From: Chloroflexota bacterium
Lineage (GTDB): Bacteria > Chloroflexota > Chloroflexia > Thermomicrobiales > UBA6265
Length of the DNA: 34,604 nucleotides
Direction: 5' to 3'
Assembly: GCA_023389575.1 (NCBI GenBank)
Contig: JAEWEG010000063.1
Span: forward strand, 1 to 34,604
How positions within the stretch are numbered: the first letter of the stretch is position 1; each line of letters opens with the position of its first letter. Below, in pieces: positions 16,674-23,679 of the stretch. Position numbers and translations under genes: made by a program. The notes beneath the pieces were generated by a model that had not been told where the DNA came from, did not search any database, and saw only the letters and a program-made list of their open reading frames with translations.

Positions 16674-18053
16674 ATGGCTTTGTCTTCGACCGGCACCACC
16701 ATCAACGAACGCTACGAGCGGGAGTTCGCGGGCTCCCGCCAGACGTTCGAACGCTCGAAGAAGTCCATCGTTGGTGGCATCACGCATGATGGCCGGCATA
16801 TCAAGCCGTTTCCGCCCTACATTGAGCGTGCCGATGGCGCCTACAAGTGGGATGTGGATGGCCACAAGCTGATCGACTACTGCGTCGGCCACGGGTCGCT
16901 CATCCTCGGGCACAACGATCCCGAGATCAGCGAGGCCATGCGGGAGCAGGTGCTCAAGGGCACGCACCATTCGGCCGGTCACGAAGGCGAAATCCGCTGG
17001 GCAGAGAAGGTCGTCGAGCTTGTCCCTTCGGCCGAGCTGGTCCGCTTCACGGCGTCGGGCACCGAATCCACGCTCCTCGCGATGCGCGTGGCTCGCGGGT
17101 TCACCGAGCGAAGCACCATTCTCAAGTTCGAAGGGCACTTCCACGGCTGGCAGGACTACGCGCTCAAGGGTGAGAAGCCCCCATTCGAGGCCACGTCCGT
17201 CCCCGGCATTCCAGACGCCACGCTCGGCTCGGTCGCCGTCCTCCCGTCGAATGACATCGCCATGCTCGAGGAGCGGCTCGTGCAGGGAGACGTGGCGGCG
17301 GTGATCCTGGAACCCAGCGGCGCCTCGTGGGCGACCATCCCTTTCAAGGACGACTTCCTTCGCCAGGTACGGGAGATCACGAAGAAGCACGGCGTGCTCC
17401 TCATCTTCGACGAAGTCATCACGGGCTTCCGCTGGTCACCGGGTGGAGCCCAGGGGCGCTTCGGCGTCGTGCCCGACCTCACGACCATGGCCAAGATCAT
17501 CGCCGGTGGCATGCCCGGCGGCGCGGTTGCCGGCCGTCGTGATGTGATGGAAATGATCGAGTTCAAGGACGAGCCCGGCTGGAACGGCACCCGCCGCGTT
17601 CCACACGCCGGTACCTACAACGCGAACCCGCTGGCCTCGGCCGCCGGGTACACCGCGCTGGTCAAATGCGCCGATCCGTCCGTGCAGTCGTACTGCGACG
17701 ATCTCGCGGCCCAGATCCGCTCCGGCCTGAACCAGGTCATCGAAACCGTCGATGTTCCGGCGTTTGTTTGGGGCGAGAGCTCGGTCTTCCACGTCGCGCT
17801 TGGCGAGAGGGCGAGCAACTTTGCCTCCGGCGACATGCACACGCCCGAAGGCGTCTCCCCCGAGTTCCTCAAGGGCAGCGGCGGCTCGCCGCTAGGCATG
17901 GCCTTCGAAATCGGCATGCTGCTCGAAGGCGTTCACGTCTTCCACTCTGGCGGCCTGCTCAGCACCCGCCACACCACCGACGACGTCGAACAGACCATCG
18001 ACGCCGCCAGCAAGGTGTTCACCGCGCTCAAGTCGGAAGGCGCATTCGGATAA
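16674..18053 (+). CDS. Class III aminotransferase, glutamate-1-semialdehyde aminomutase-like paralogue
   Basis: 459-aa PLP enzyme of the HemL branch, distinct from the true hemL at 13633. ATG 16674 was chosen for the GGGGAG ten bases upstream and because family homology starts about 25 residues later. Motifs: LIDYCVGHGSLILGHNDP, TASGTESTLLAMRVARG, EGHFHGWQDY, ILEPSGASW, IFDEVITGFRWSPGG and the PLP lysine K274 in TMAKIIAGGMPGGAVAGRRD, then HAGTYNANPLASAAG. HemL-specific residues around the substrate pocket differ (EGHFHGW instead of SGCYHGH), so it may act on another amino acid or amine. The neighbouring hemA may be coincidental. It ends at a terminator-like hairpin (18071-18100). Confidence 0.88.
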   Translation: MALSSTGTTINERYEREFAGSRQTFERSKKSIVGGITHDGRHIKPFPPYIERADGAYKWDVDGHKLIDYCVGHGSLILGHNDPEISEAMREQVLKGTHHSAGHEGEIRWAEKVVELVPSAELVRFTASGTESTLLAMRVARGFTERSTILKFEGHFHGWQDYALKGEKPPFEATSVPGIPDATLGSVAVLPSNDIAMLEERLVQGDVAAVILEPSGASWATIPFKDDFLRQVREITKKHGVLLIFDEVITGFRWSPGGAQGRFGVVPDLTTMAKIIAGGMPGGAVAGRRDVMEMIEFKDEPGWNGTRRVPHAGTYNANPLASAAGYTALVKCADPSVQSYCDDLAAQIRSGLNQVIETVDVPAFVWGESSVFHVALGERASNFASGDMHTPEGVSPEFLKGSGGSPLGMAFEIGMLLEGVHVFHSGGLLSTRHTTDDVEQTIDAASKVFTALKSEGAFG

Positions 18054-18070
18054 ACCAACCGGAGATGGAA

Positions 18071-18100
18071 AAGGGATGTCGCTGGCCAGTGGCATCCCTT
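18071..18100 (+). terminator. Hairpin terminator after the aminotransferase
   Basis: AAGGGATG (18071-18078) pairs perfectly with CATCCCTT (18093-18100); the loop contains the palindrome CTGGCCAG, giving an extended stem. It lies 17 bp after the stop codon and before the membrane-protein gene at 18123. The tail after the stem, CCCTC, is pyrimidine-rich but not a true T-run. Confidence 0.55.
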
Positions 18101-18122
18101 CCCTCATGGATCGACCCGAGAC

Positions 18123-18635
18123 ATGGACGAGTTTCCGAGCCACATAGCCGAATGGCGCGACTTCTTCACGTTGTCGGGAACGGCGTCGGCCACCATCATC
18201 GGCCTGCTCTTCGTCGCGGTCACCCTGCGACGGGATATCCGCGACTCACCGGCCAACAGCCTCACCCGCGCCATGGTGTCCCAGAATTTCACCAATCTTC
18301 TGGTCGTACTCCTGATCTCGCTCTACTTCATGGTTCCGGACATGGGTCGCGAGGGCATGGGCTGGTCGCTCCTGATCACCGCCGCCGTGCCCCTGGCGAG
18401 TATCCCGCCGACCTGGCGTCGCTGCCGGAATGACGAAACGATGACGGGCGACATCGCCGTCTGGACCTTCCTGGTGCCAGCCCTCTGTTACCTCGGGACC
18501 ATAGGCATCGCCATCGCGGTCTTCTTTCGCGACGACGCCGAAATGGCCTGGTTCGTCCCCGTCGTCGCGTTTCTCATCGCGATCCCAACTCGCAACGCAT
18601 GGGAGTTGCTGATGGACAGCCGTGAATCGGCATAG
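18123..18635 (+). CDS. Small integral membrane protein of unknown function, 170 aa
   Basis: Four hydrophobic segments are readable: SGTASATIIGLLFVAVTL, LLVVLLISLYFMVP, LLITAAVPLASI plus the run FLVPALCYLGTIGIAIAVFF, and VPVVAFLIAIP. The N-terminal segment EWRDFFTLSGTASATIIGLL resembles a recurrent pattern in uncharacterised bacterial membrane proteins, but I can name no function. Start ATG 18123 has a GACCCGAGAC stretch upstream and no strong Shine-Dalgarno sequence. It follows the hairpin at 18071-18100 and is convergent with mocA (37 bp gap), so it may be transcribed alone or by read-through. Confidence 0.72.
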   Translation: MDEFPSHIAEWRDFFTLSGTASATIIGLLFVAVTLRRDIRDSPANSLTRAMVSQNFTNLLVVLLISLYFMVPDMGREGMGWSLLITAAVPLASIPPTWRRCRNDETMTGDIAVWTFLVPALCYLGTIGIAIAVFFRDDAEMAWFVPVVAFLIAIPTRNAWELLMDSRESA

Positions 18636-18672
18636 CTCCCTCGAAGCGTCTTGAGCCCGTGGCCGCACTGAG

Positions 18673-19278
18673 TCAAACCCGGCCCTCGCCTCCAAGCGCC
18701 TCGACGTCCGCCTCGGTGTCGACGTCCATCGGGACGCAGTCAGAGCCACCATCCACCAGCACCACACGTTCGGGATGCCGCTTGATGACCTCCCGGCCGC
18801 CCTGATCCCCGGAGATCTCGTCCAACTCGGCGAACAGCTCCCGGCCGAACATCACCGGATGCCCGCGCTCGTCGCCATACGACGCCATGCCGATCCACGC
18901 GCCGCTTTCCCGGCGCGCCTCAATCAGCCGATCGATCGCATCGACCGTTATCCCCGGCTGGTCCGCGAGCAGCACCACGACCGCGTCGGCCCTCAGACCG
19001 CGTGCCGCCTGTACTCCGGCCTTCAACGAGGAGGCTTGTCCAGTTCCGTAGTCGGCGTTCCATCGCACCGATACCGCCAGGCCAGACACCGCCTGCTCGA
19101 TCGCCAGGGCTTCGTGCCCAGTGACAATGACCACCTCATCCAGCTTCGACTCAATGGCGGTCGATGCCACTATCTGGACCAGAGGGACGCCGTCTATCTC
19201 GACAAGCTGCTTTGGCCGACCGAGCCGCCTGGACATTCCAGCGGCCAGCACAAGCCCCACGATCGGCCGGTCAGGCAT
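18673..19278 (-). CDS. mocA: Molybdenum cofactor cytidylyltransferase-like nucleotidyltransferase (MocA family)
   Basis: 201 aa, NTP-transferase fold related to MobA and CTP:molybdopterin cytidylyltransferase MocA. The N-terminal signature VLAAGMSRRLGRPKQLVEI and later LLADQPGITVDAIDRLIE, GHPVMFGRELFAEL and a C-terminal MDVDTEADVEAL fit. MocA makes molybdopterin cytosine dinucleotide, the cofactor of xanthine-dehydrogenase/CO-dehydrogenase-family hydroxylases. ATG 19278 overlaps the end of xdhC by eight bases; the open frame extends upstream to 19407 but only by overlapping xdhC. It is the last gene of the minus-strand maturation operon, a context that favours CTP over GTP use. Confidence 0.86.
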   Translation of the reverse strand: MPDRPIVGLVLAAGMSRRLGRPKQLVEIDGVPLVQIVASTAIESKLDEVVIVTGHEALAIEQAVSGLAVSVRWNADYGTGQASSLKAGVQAARGLRADAVVVLLADQPGITVDAIDRLIEARRESGAWIGMASYGDERGHPVMFGRELFAELDEISGDQGGREVIKRHPERVVLVDGGSDCVPMDVDTEADVEALGGEGRV

Positions 19279-20047
19279 GTCCTGCCCGGATGTTGCCTTT
19301 CGACCGCTTGAGCGAGCCGCCACTCCGGCCATTTCGCATCGCGATGATCTCCCCGAGGATGCTGATCGCCATTTCCTCGGGACTGCTTCCCCCGATGTCC
19401 AGACCAATCGGCCCGTGAAGCCGCTCCAGGTCCTCGTCGGTGACGCCGGATTCCTGGAGCCTCACCCGCCGGTCCGCGTTCGTCTTGCGGCTGCCAACCG
19501 CGCCGATATAGCCGGCCTCGGTCTTCAGCGCGCCGACGATCGCCGGTTCGTCGAACTTGGGATCGTGGGTGAGGATCACGATGGATGTTGTCCGGGTGAT
19601 CGGCAGGCGCTCGTAGGCTTCGTCCGGCCAGGCCACGATCAGGTCGGACACGGTGGGGAACCGTTCCCTGGTGGCCAGGGACGCGCGCGCGTCCACCACG
19701 GCGATGTGGAACCCGAGGCGTTCCGCGAACGGGACCAGCGCTTGCGCCACATGTACCGCCCCGATGATCACGAGCAATGGGGGCAACGGAAACACGTCGA
19801 CGAAGGCGTCGACCTCGTCCGTCAACGCGACCAGGCCAGACACCTCTGTTCGAAGCGCGTCCCGGGCCGCGCCCGCCGCCGCCGCGTCCATGTCGGACGA
19901 TCCGAGCGAACCAGTGACCGTCTCGCCAGCCACCAGCAGCTTGCGTCCCGGCTCCCCTCCCCGCACGACGGTCACCAGCGCCGCGGGCACGCCGCGCTCG
20001 ACCGACCGGCGCGCTTCCAGCAGCAGGTTGGCTCCGCCGTCGGTCAC
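19271..20047 (-). CDS. xdhC: XdhC/CoxF-type maturation protein, Rossmann-fold part
   Basis: 258 aa. XdhC proteins bind molybdenum cofactor, help its sulfuration and insert it into molybdenum hydroxylases. The C-terminal XdhC Rossmann domain is clear: LLVIIGAVHVAQALVPFAER, FHIAVVDAR, SIVILTHDPKFDEPAI, YIGAVGSRKTNADRRVRL and HGPIGLDIGGSSPEEMAISI. The N-terminal ~90 residues carry GVPAALVTVVRGGEPGRKLL, a degenerate form of the GSxPRxxGA region. The start is GTG at 20047, overlapping the preceding small XdhC gene by GTGA; its own stop overlaps mocA. The two genes look like a split XdhC or a CoxI/CoxF pair. Confidence 0.88.
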   Translation of the reverse strand: MTDGGANLLLEARRSVERGVPAALVTVVRGGEPGRKLLVAGETVTGSLGSSDMDAAAAGAARDALRTEVSGLVALTDEVDAFVDVFPLPPLLVIIGAVHVAQALVPFAERLGFHIAVVDARASLATRERFPTVSDLIVAWPDEAYERLPITRTTSIVILTHDPKFDEPAIVGALKTEAGYIGAVGSRKTNADRRVRLQESGVTDEDLERLHGPIGLDIGGSSPEEMAISILGEIIAMRNGRSGGSLKRSKGNIRAGHA

Positions 20048-20364
20048 GATCCCTGCTCCACCGGCTCCACGAACACGTCGATGGTTCCCCCGCAGGCGAG
20101 CCCGACATCCCAGGCCATCTCGTCGGTGATGCCGTACCGAATGAGGCGAGGCTTCCCGGTTTTCAGCACGTCCTCGGCCTCGACAGCGACCGCGGATTCC
20201 ACGCAGCCGCCGCTCACCGAACCGGCGAGCTCACCACTATCGGCCACGGCCATTCGCGCCCCGACCGGACGCGGCGCCGAGCCTTCGACGTTGACCACGG
20301 TGGCGATCGCCACTCGCTTGCCGCTTGCTGTCCACTGATCGATTTCGGGAAGCCATTCGCTCAT
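20044..20364 (-). CDS. Small XdhC/CoxI N-terminal-domain protein
   Basis: 106 aa consisting of little more than the XdhC_CoxI domain. Signatures are VNVEGSAPRPVGARMAV and the strongly conserved GSVSGGCVES (cysteine about residue 54), followed by LACGGTIDVFVEP. In many XdhC proteins this domain is fused to the Rossmann domain; here it is a separate gene whose stop overlaps the next start by four bases, so the two are coupled and probably interact. ATG 20364 has GAGGAT seven to eight bases upstream, and the gene follows coxE by 15 bp. It is intact, with no sign of frameshift between the two parts, since each has its own start and stop. Confidence 0.87.
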   Translation of the reverse strand: MSEWLPEIDQWTASGKRVAIATVVNVEGSAPRPVGARMAVADSGELAGSVSGGCVESAVAVEAEDVLKTGKPRLIRYGITDEMAWDVGLACGGTIDVFVEPVEQGS

Positions 20365-20379
20365 CGTTGCATCCTCATT

Positions 20380-21702
20380 CTAGGCCGGCCGTACCGCCTT
20401 CGTCGTCACCTGGCGGCGAACCGGTTGCGTATCTTCCACCGCTCCCAGCAGCTTCGCCAGTGCTTCCATGCTCTTCAGGTTGTGGATCGGCAGGAAGTGG
20501 TCCACGTAGGGAAGCGACGCCCGGATACCCTGAGTCAACGGTTGGTATCCCGGCGCGCCGAGCAGCGGGTTCAACCAGATTACCCGCCGGCACGAGCGCT
20601 GTAACCTGGCCATTTCGGCGCCGAGCAGTTGCGGATCGCCCCGGTCCCAACCATCGCTGATCACCACCACCGTCGCCCCGGAGCGCAACACCCGGCGGCT
20701 CCAGCGATAGTTGAATTCCTTGATCGACTCACCGATCCGGGTACCGCCCGACCAGTCATCGACCGAGGCCACGACATCGGCGATCGCCTGATCCACGTTC
20801 TTCTTCCGAAGCTCGCGGGTGATCCGGGTGAGGCGCGTGCCGAACACGAACACTTCCACCGCGTCCAGACCATGCTCCAGGGCGTGGACGAATCGGAGGA
20901 GCAGCCGCGAGTAGCGATCCATCGAGCCCGAAATGTCGCAGATGAGCACCAGCGGACGCATCCGCTCCTTCCGCTCCCGCCACTTCAGGTCAAGCGGAAC
21001 ACCGCCCTGCTTCATCGCCCCACGCAGCGTTGCGCGATAGTCGATGAATTCACCGCGCAACGCGCGCTGCTTCCGGCGAGTGAGCCGCGTGCCGAGCCGC
21101 CAGGTCATCGACTCGATCAGCCGACGGGCCTCGGCGAGTTCTTCCTGCGAGAACTGGGCGAAGTCTTTCTTCCGCAACGCCTCGGAGGCGCTGAAGATCA
21201 GGACGTCTTCTGGCGGAACCTCGTAGTCCTCGGTCTCGCCGATGTCCTCGGCGTTGTCGGTGCCTTCGACCGCCAGCACGCTCTTGTCGGCTTCACCACC
21301 CTTTTGGGCCTCGCCCTTCTCGCCTGGATCCTTCTTCTTCGACGCGTTCGGCATGGACACCGATTCATCATCGTCGTCATGGATCGCTTCTGAGAACATC
21401 GGCGCCTGGCGGTCGATCAGGTCGCTCCAGAACCGGAGAAACTCGGCGTTGAACAGCGAGATCTGCTCGGGGCGCGTCACCAGCGTGGCCTTCGCCGCGC
21501 TGTACACATCGTCCCGACGGTCAATCCCAACCGCCTCGATCGCCTCGACCAGGCCCAGGATCTGGCCCGAGCCCACCGGCATGCCGGCGGCCCTCAGTCG
21601 ACGGCCAAATCGCAGGAGGTTCCCCGCGATGCGCCTGGAGCGCACGCGGGAGGAATCCAGCTCTGGGCGATCCTGCATTCCGTTGCCATTGACACTCAGC
21701 AT
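20380..21702 (-). CDS. coxE: CoxE-like von Willebrand factor A domain protein
   Basis: 440 aa. CoxE works with the AAA+ protein CoxD in assembling the sulfurated Cu-Mo site of CO dehydrogenase, and related pairs serve other hydroxylases. The C-terminal VWA domain has the MIDAS motif DISGS (256-260), then GTRIGESIKEFN and VVVISDGWDRGDP. The N-terminal domain is helical (NLLRFGRRLRAAGMPVGSGQ). Between them, residues about 103-165 form a low-complexity charged stretch (SKKKDPGEKGEAQKGGEADK, then acidic), probably disordered. ATG 21702 lies four bases after the coxD stop, with AGGAAG upstream. The usual 380-440 aa length is kept. Confidence 0.9.
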   Translation of the reverse strand: MLSVNGNGMQDRPELDSSRVRSRRIAGNLLRFGRRLRAAGMPVGSGQILGLVEAIEAVGIDRRDDVYSAAKATLVTRPEQISLFNAEFLRFWSDLIDRQAPMFSEAIHDDDDESVSMPNASKKKDPGEKGEAQKGGEADKSVLAVEGTDNAEDIGETEDYEVPPEDVLIFSASEALRKKDFAQFSQEELAEARRLIESMTWRLGTRLTRRKQRALRGEFIDYRATLRGAMKQGGVPLDLKWRERKERMRPLVLICDISGSMDRYSRLLLRFVHALEHGLDAVEVFVFGTRLTRITRELRKKNVDQAIADVVASVDDWSGGTRIGESIKEFNYRWSRRVLRSGATVVVISDGWDRGDPQLLGAEMARLQRSCRRVIWLNPLLGAPGYQPLTQGIRASLPYVDHFLPIHNLKSMEALAKLLGAVEDTQPVRRQVTTKAVRPA

Positions 21703-21706
21703 GCGC

Positions 21707-22657
21707 TTAGCTTCCTGCGTTGCTGGCGCCCACCGCGCGGGCCACTAGCTTCGCCGAAATCTCGCCCCGCACCTTGTCCACGTCTTCCTGGTACTTCAGC
21801 ACCACGCCGAGCGTGTCTTCCACAACGTTGTCGGTGAGTTCCGAGCTCCCCAGCGCGAGCAGCGCCCGGGCCCAGTCCAGCGACTCGGCCATGCCCGGCG
21901 ACTTGAACAGGTCGATCTCGCGCAGACCCTGGGTGTAAGAGCAGATTTGCGTCGCCAGTCGCTCGGATGCTTCCGGCACCTTCGCGCTCAGGATGCGGTA
22001 TTCCTTCTGGTAGTCGGGGAAGTCGATCCAGTAGTAGAGGCAGCGGCGCTTCAGCGCGTCGTGGATTTCCCGCGTCCGGTTCGAGGTCAGGATCACGATC
22101 GGCACGTGCTCGGCCTTCATCGTCCCCAGTTCCGGCACCGTCACCTGGAAGTCAGAGAGCAGTTCGAGCAGGAACGCTTCGAGCTCCTGGTCCGCCCGGT
22201 CGACCTCGTCAATCAGGAGTACCGGCGCCTGGGTGTGAGCCACGTCAATCGCCTGCAGCAGCGGCCGCTTCAGCAGAAACTCTTCGCTGAACAGGTTCTT
22301 CCGAACTTCGTCCTGGTCCAGCCCGGAGGTCACCTCCAGCGAGCGTAGGTACAGCATCTGGCGTGGGTAGTCCCACTCGTAAATCGCCGAGTTCGCGTCC
22401 AGCCCTTCGTAGCACTGAAGGCGGATCAGCGGCGCGTTCAGCGTCGACGCGAGCACCTTCGCTATTTCGGTCTTGCCGACTCCGGCCTCACCTTCGAGCA
22501 GGAGCGGCTTGCGCAGCTTCAGGGTCAGGTACAGCGTCGTCGCCAGGCTGCGATCCGCGATGTACTTCTCGTCCTGCAGCGCTTCTTCCAATGCCTCGAC
22601 CGTCACGAAATCGGTCGCGGTTGCCGGATCGCCGGCAACTCCAGTCAATTCACTCAC
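21707..22657 (-). CDS. coxD: CoxD-like MoxR-family AAA+ ATPase
   Basis: 316-aa ATPase of the MoxR class that acts as a chaperone with VWA partners; in carboxydotrophs CoxD is needed to mature the CO dehydrogenase metal site. Walker A is GEAGVGKT (56-63), Walker B LLIDEVDRAD (147-156), with sensor segment VPIVILTSNRTREIHDALKR and the arginine-rich second-region residues RRCLYYWIDFPD. The start is GTG 22657, seven bases after AGAGAGG. It is the first gene of the coxD-coxE-xdhC-mocA operon; a promoter candidate lies at 22728-22755. Substrate specificity (CO dehydrogenase or another hydroxylase) cannot be decided here. Confidence 0.9.
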   Translation of the reverse strand: MSELTGVAGDPATATDFVTVEALEEALQDEKYIADRSLATTLYLTLKLRKPLLLEGEAGVGKTEIAKVLASTLNAPLIRLQCYEGLDANSAIYEWDYPRQMLYLRSLEVTSGLDQDEVRKNLFSEEFLLKRPLLQAIDVAHTQAPVLLIDEVDRADQELEAFLLELLSDFQVTVPELGTMKAEHVPIVILTSNRTREIHDALKRRCLYYWIDFPDYQKEYRILSAKVPEASERLATQICSYTQGLREIDLFKSPGMAESLDWARALLALGSSELTDNVVEDTLGVVLKYQEDVDKVRGEISAKLVARAVGASNAGS

Positions 22658-22727
22658 CAGTTAACCTCTCTTGGACGGACGGGGTAGTGGTCGGGCACGC
22701 CAGCCATCGTGGCGCCCATGTACGCTA

Positions 22728-22755
22728 ATTATCGGTGATAAGCAGACTTGCGCAA
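22728..22755 (-). promoter_or_regulatory. Candidate promoter of the coxD operon
   Basis: On the minus strand TTGCGC (plus 22750-22755) is followed after 16 bp by GATAAT (plus 22728-22733), about 70 bp before the coxD start at 22657 and just after the tsaB stop. The -35 hexamer is the same as in the candidate at 8844. A short TTATC-GGT-GATAA inverted repeat overlaps the -10. Confidence 0.45.
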
Positions 22756-22774
22756 CCTCGCCATACAGGCCGGA

Positions 22775-23452
22775 CTACCGGGGGTTCGGTCGGCCGTGGA
22801 GGTACGCCGGTTCCAGCATCACGGCGTCGTCCACCTCACCCCGCCTCCACCGGTCGAGACCCATCTCCGCCAGCACGCCCGCCCGCCTGAAGCTCGCGGC
22901 CGCTGGAGCAAGATTGGCCCCGGCATCGCGCAATATCGCTCGCTGCTCCGTCGTGAGTTCCGCGACGAAGATCCAGTCGCCAAAGCGACTCGATTGGTCC
23001 ACGAATGAGTCGAAGCTGGCATTCTCCGGCGCGGTCCCTTCACCGTCCGGATCAAACGCGGCCCAGATCACCCGGCCACGGCCCGCCGGCGAAACCACCA
23101 CGCATCGCACCCCGGATCGCACCAACGGCTCTGCGGCCACGTCCATGGTCGGCACCCCGACGAGCGCGCACGATTCCGCGATCACGATGCCCTTGGCGAT
23201 GCTCAGGCCAACCCGCAGACCGGTGAACGATCCCGGCCCGATCGTGACCGCCACCAGGCTCACGTCCGATAGCGTTGCTTCCGCCTCAGCCAGCACCTGC
23301 TCCACCTGAGGCAGGACCGTGACCGTCTGCTGGCGGCTGCCTGGCCAGGACCGTTCGTGCAGTCGATCACCATCTAACAGCGCGATCCCGGCCTGATCCG
23401 TGGCCGTATCAATCGCCAGTACCCAGCGTCCCGGATCCCCCGCGTCTCTCAT
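22775..23452 (-). CDS. tsaB: tRNA threonylcarbamoyladenosine biosynthesis protein TsaB
   Basis: 225-aa ASKHA-fold protein, partner of TsaD and TsaE in making t6A37 on ANN-decoding tRNAs. WVLAIDTATDQAGIALLDG near the N-terminus and the family signature IGPGSFTGLRVGLSIAKGI identify it, followed by ALVGVPTMDVAAEPL. An in-frame TGA directly upstream fixes ATG 23452 as the earliest start. TsaB is often encoded next to tsaE; here tsaE lies at 27122 with an opposite-strand transporter operon in between. Neither tsaD nor rimI follows; the cox genes do. Confidence 0.92.
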   Translation of the reverse strand: MRDAGDPGRWVLAIDTATDQAGIALLDGDRLHERSWPGSRQQTVTVLPQVEQVLAEAEATLSDVSLVAVTIGPGSFTGLRVGLSIAKGIVIAESCALVGVPTMDVAAEPLVRSGVRCVVVSPAGRGRVIWAAFDPDGEGTAPENASFDSFVDQSSRFGDWIFVAELTTEQRAILRDAGANLAPAAASFRRAGVLAEMGLDRWRRGEVDDAVMLEPAYLHGRPNPR

Positions 23453-23488
23453 CGCTCACTCACTCGTGTGTCAAGCCTTCCCGACCGT

Positions 23489-23518
23489 TTAACAAATTCC
23501 TCTGCCGCGTGTTAGCAT
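23489..23518 (+). promoter_or_regulatory. Possible promoter of the ABC transporter operon
   Basis: TTAACA (23489-23494) and TAGCAT (23513-23518) are spaced by 18 bp. The -35 matches consensus at five of six positions, the -10 at four. It lies upstream of the palindrome at 23551 and about 160 bp before the first permease, implying a long leader. Weak on its own, helped by position. Confidence 0.3.
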
Positions 23519-23550
23519 TTCGCCAACCATTGAAGCGACGGATTCGGGCA

Positions 23551-23568
23551 CCCTTGGCCTGCCAAGGG
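23551..23568. promoter_or_regulatory. Perfect 8-2-8 palindrome, candidate operator of the transporter operon
   Basis: CCCTTGGC (23551-23558), two bases, GCCAAGGG (23561-23568). The two-base centre rules out a stable RNA hairpin of full length and suits a dimeric DNA-binding repressor. It lies between divergent tsaB and the first permease gene, downstream of the candidate promoter, where a repressor would block transcription. No regulator gene is next to it in the window. Confidence 0.5.
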
Positions 23569-23643
23569 CGACAAACGCTGCCAGAATCACGCATCTGGTC
23601 CAGTCTACGCTGGCTGGCGCGCAAACCATGTCCCGTAGTAACC

Positions 23644-23664
23644 ACCCGGCGGCGAGCGCCGGGT
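23644..23664 (+). promoter_or_regulatory. GC hairpin in the leader of the first permease gene
   Basis: ACCCGGCG (23644-23651), loop GCGAG, CGCCGGGT (23657-23664): a perfect 8-bp stem that ends about four bases before the AGAGGT ribosome binding site of the permease starting at 23680. It could modulate translation or RNA stability; no anti-structure is obvious. Confidence 0.4.
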
Positions 23665-23679
23665 TCAAGAGGTCAGTAC

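Noticed and set aside
23469..23474. Perfect TTGACA on the minus strand just before tsaB
   Set aside because: A matching -10 would fall inside the tsaB coding region after the start codon, where no TATAAT-like sequence is present.
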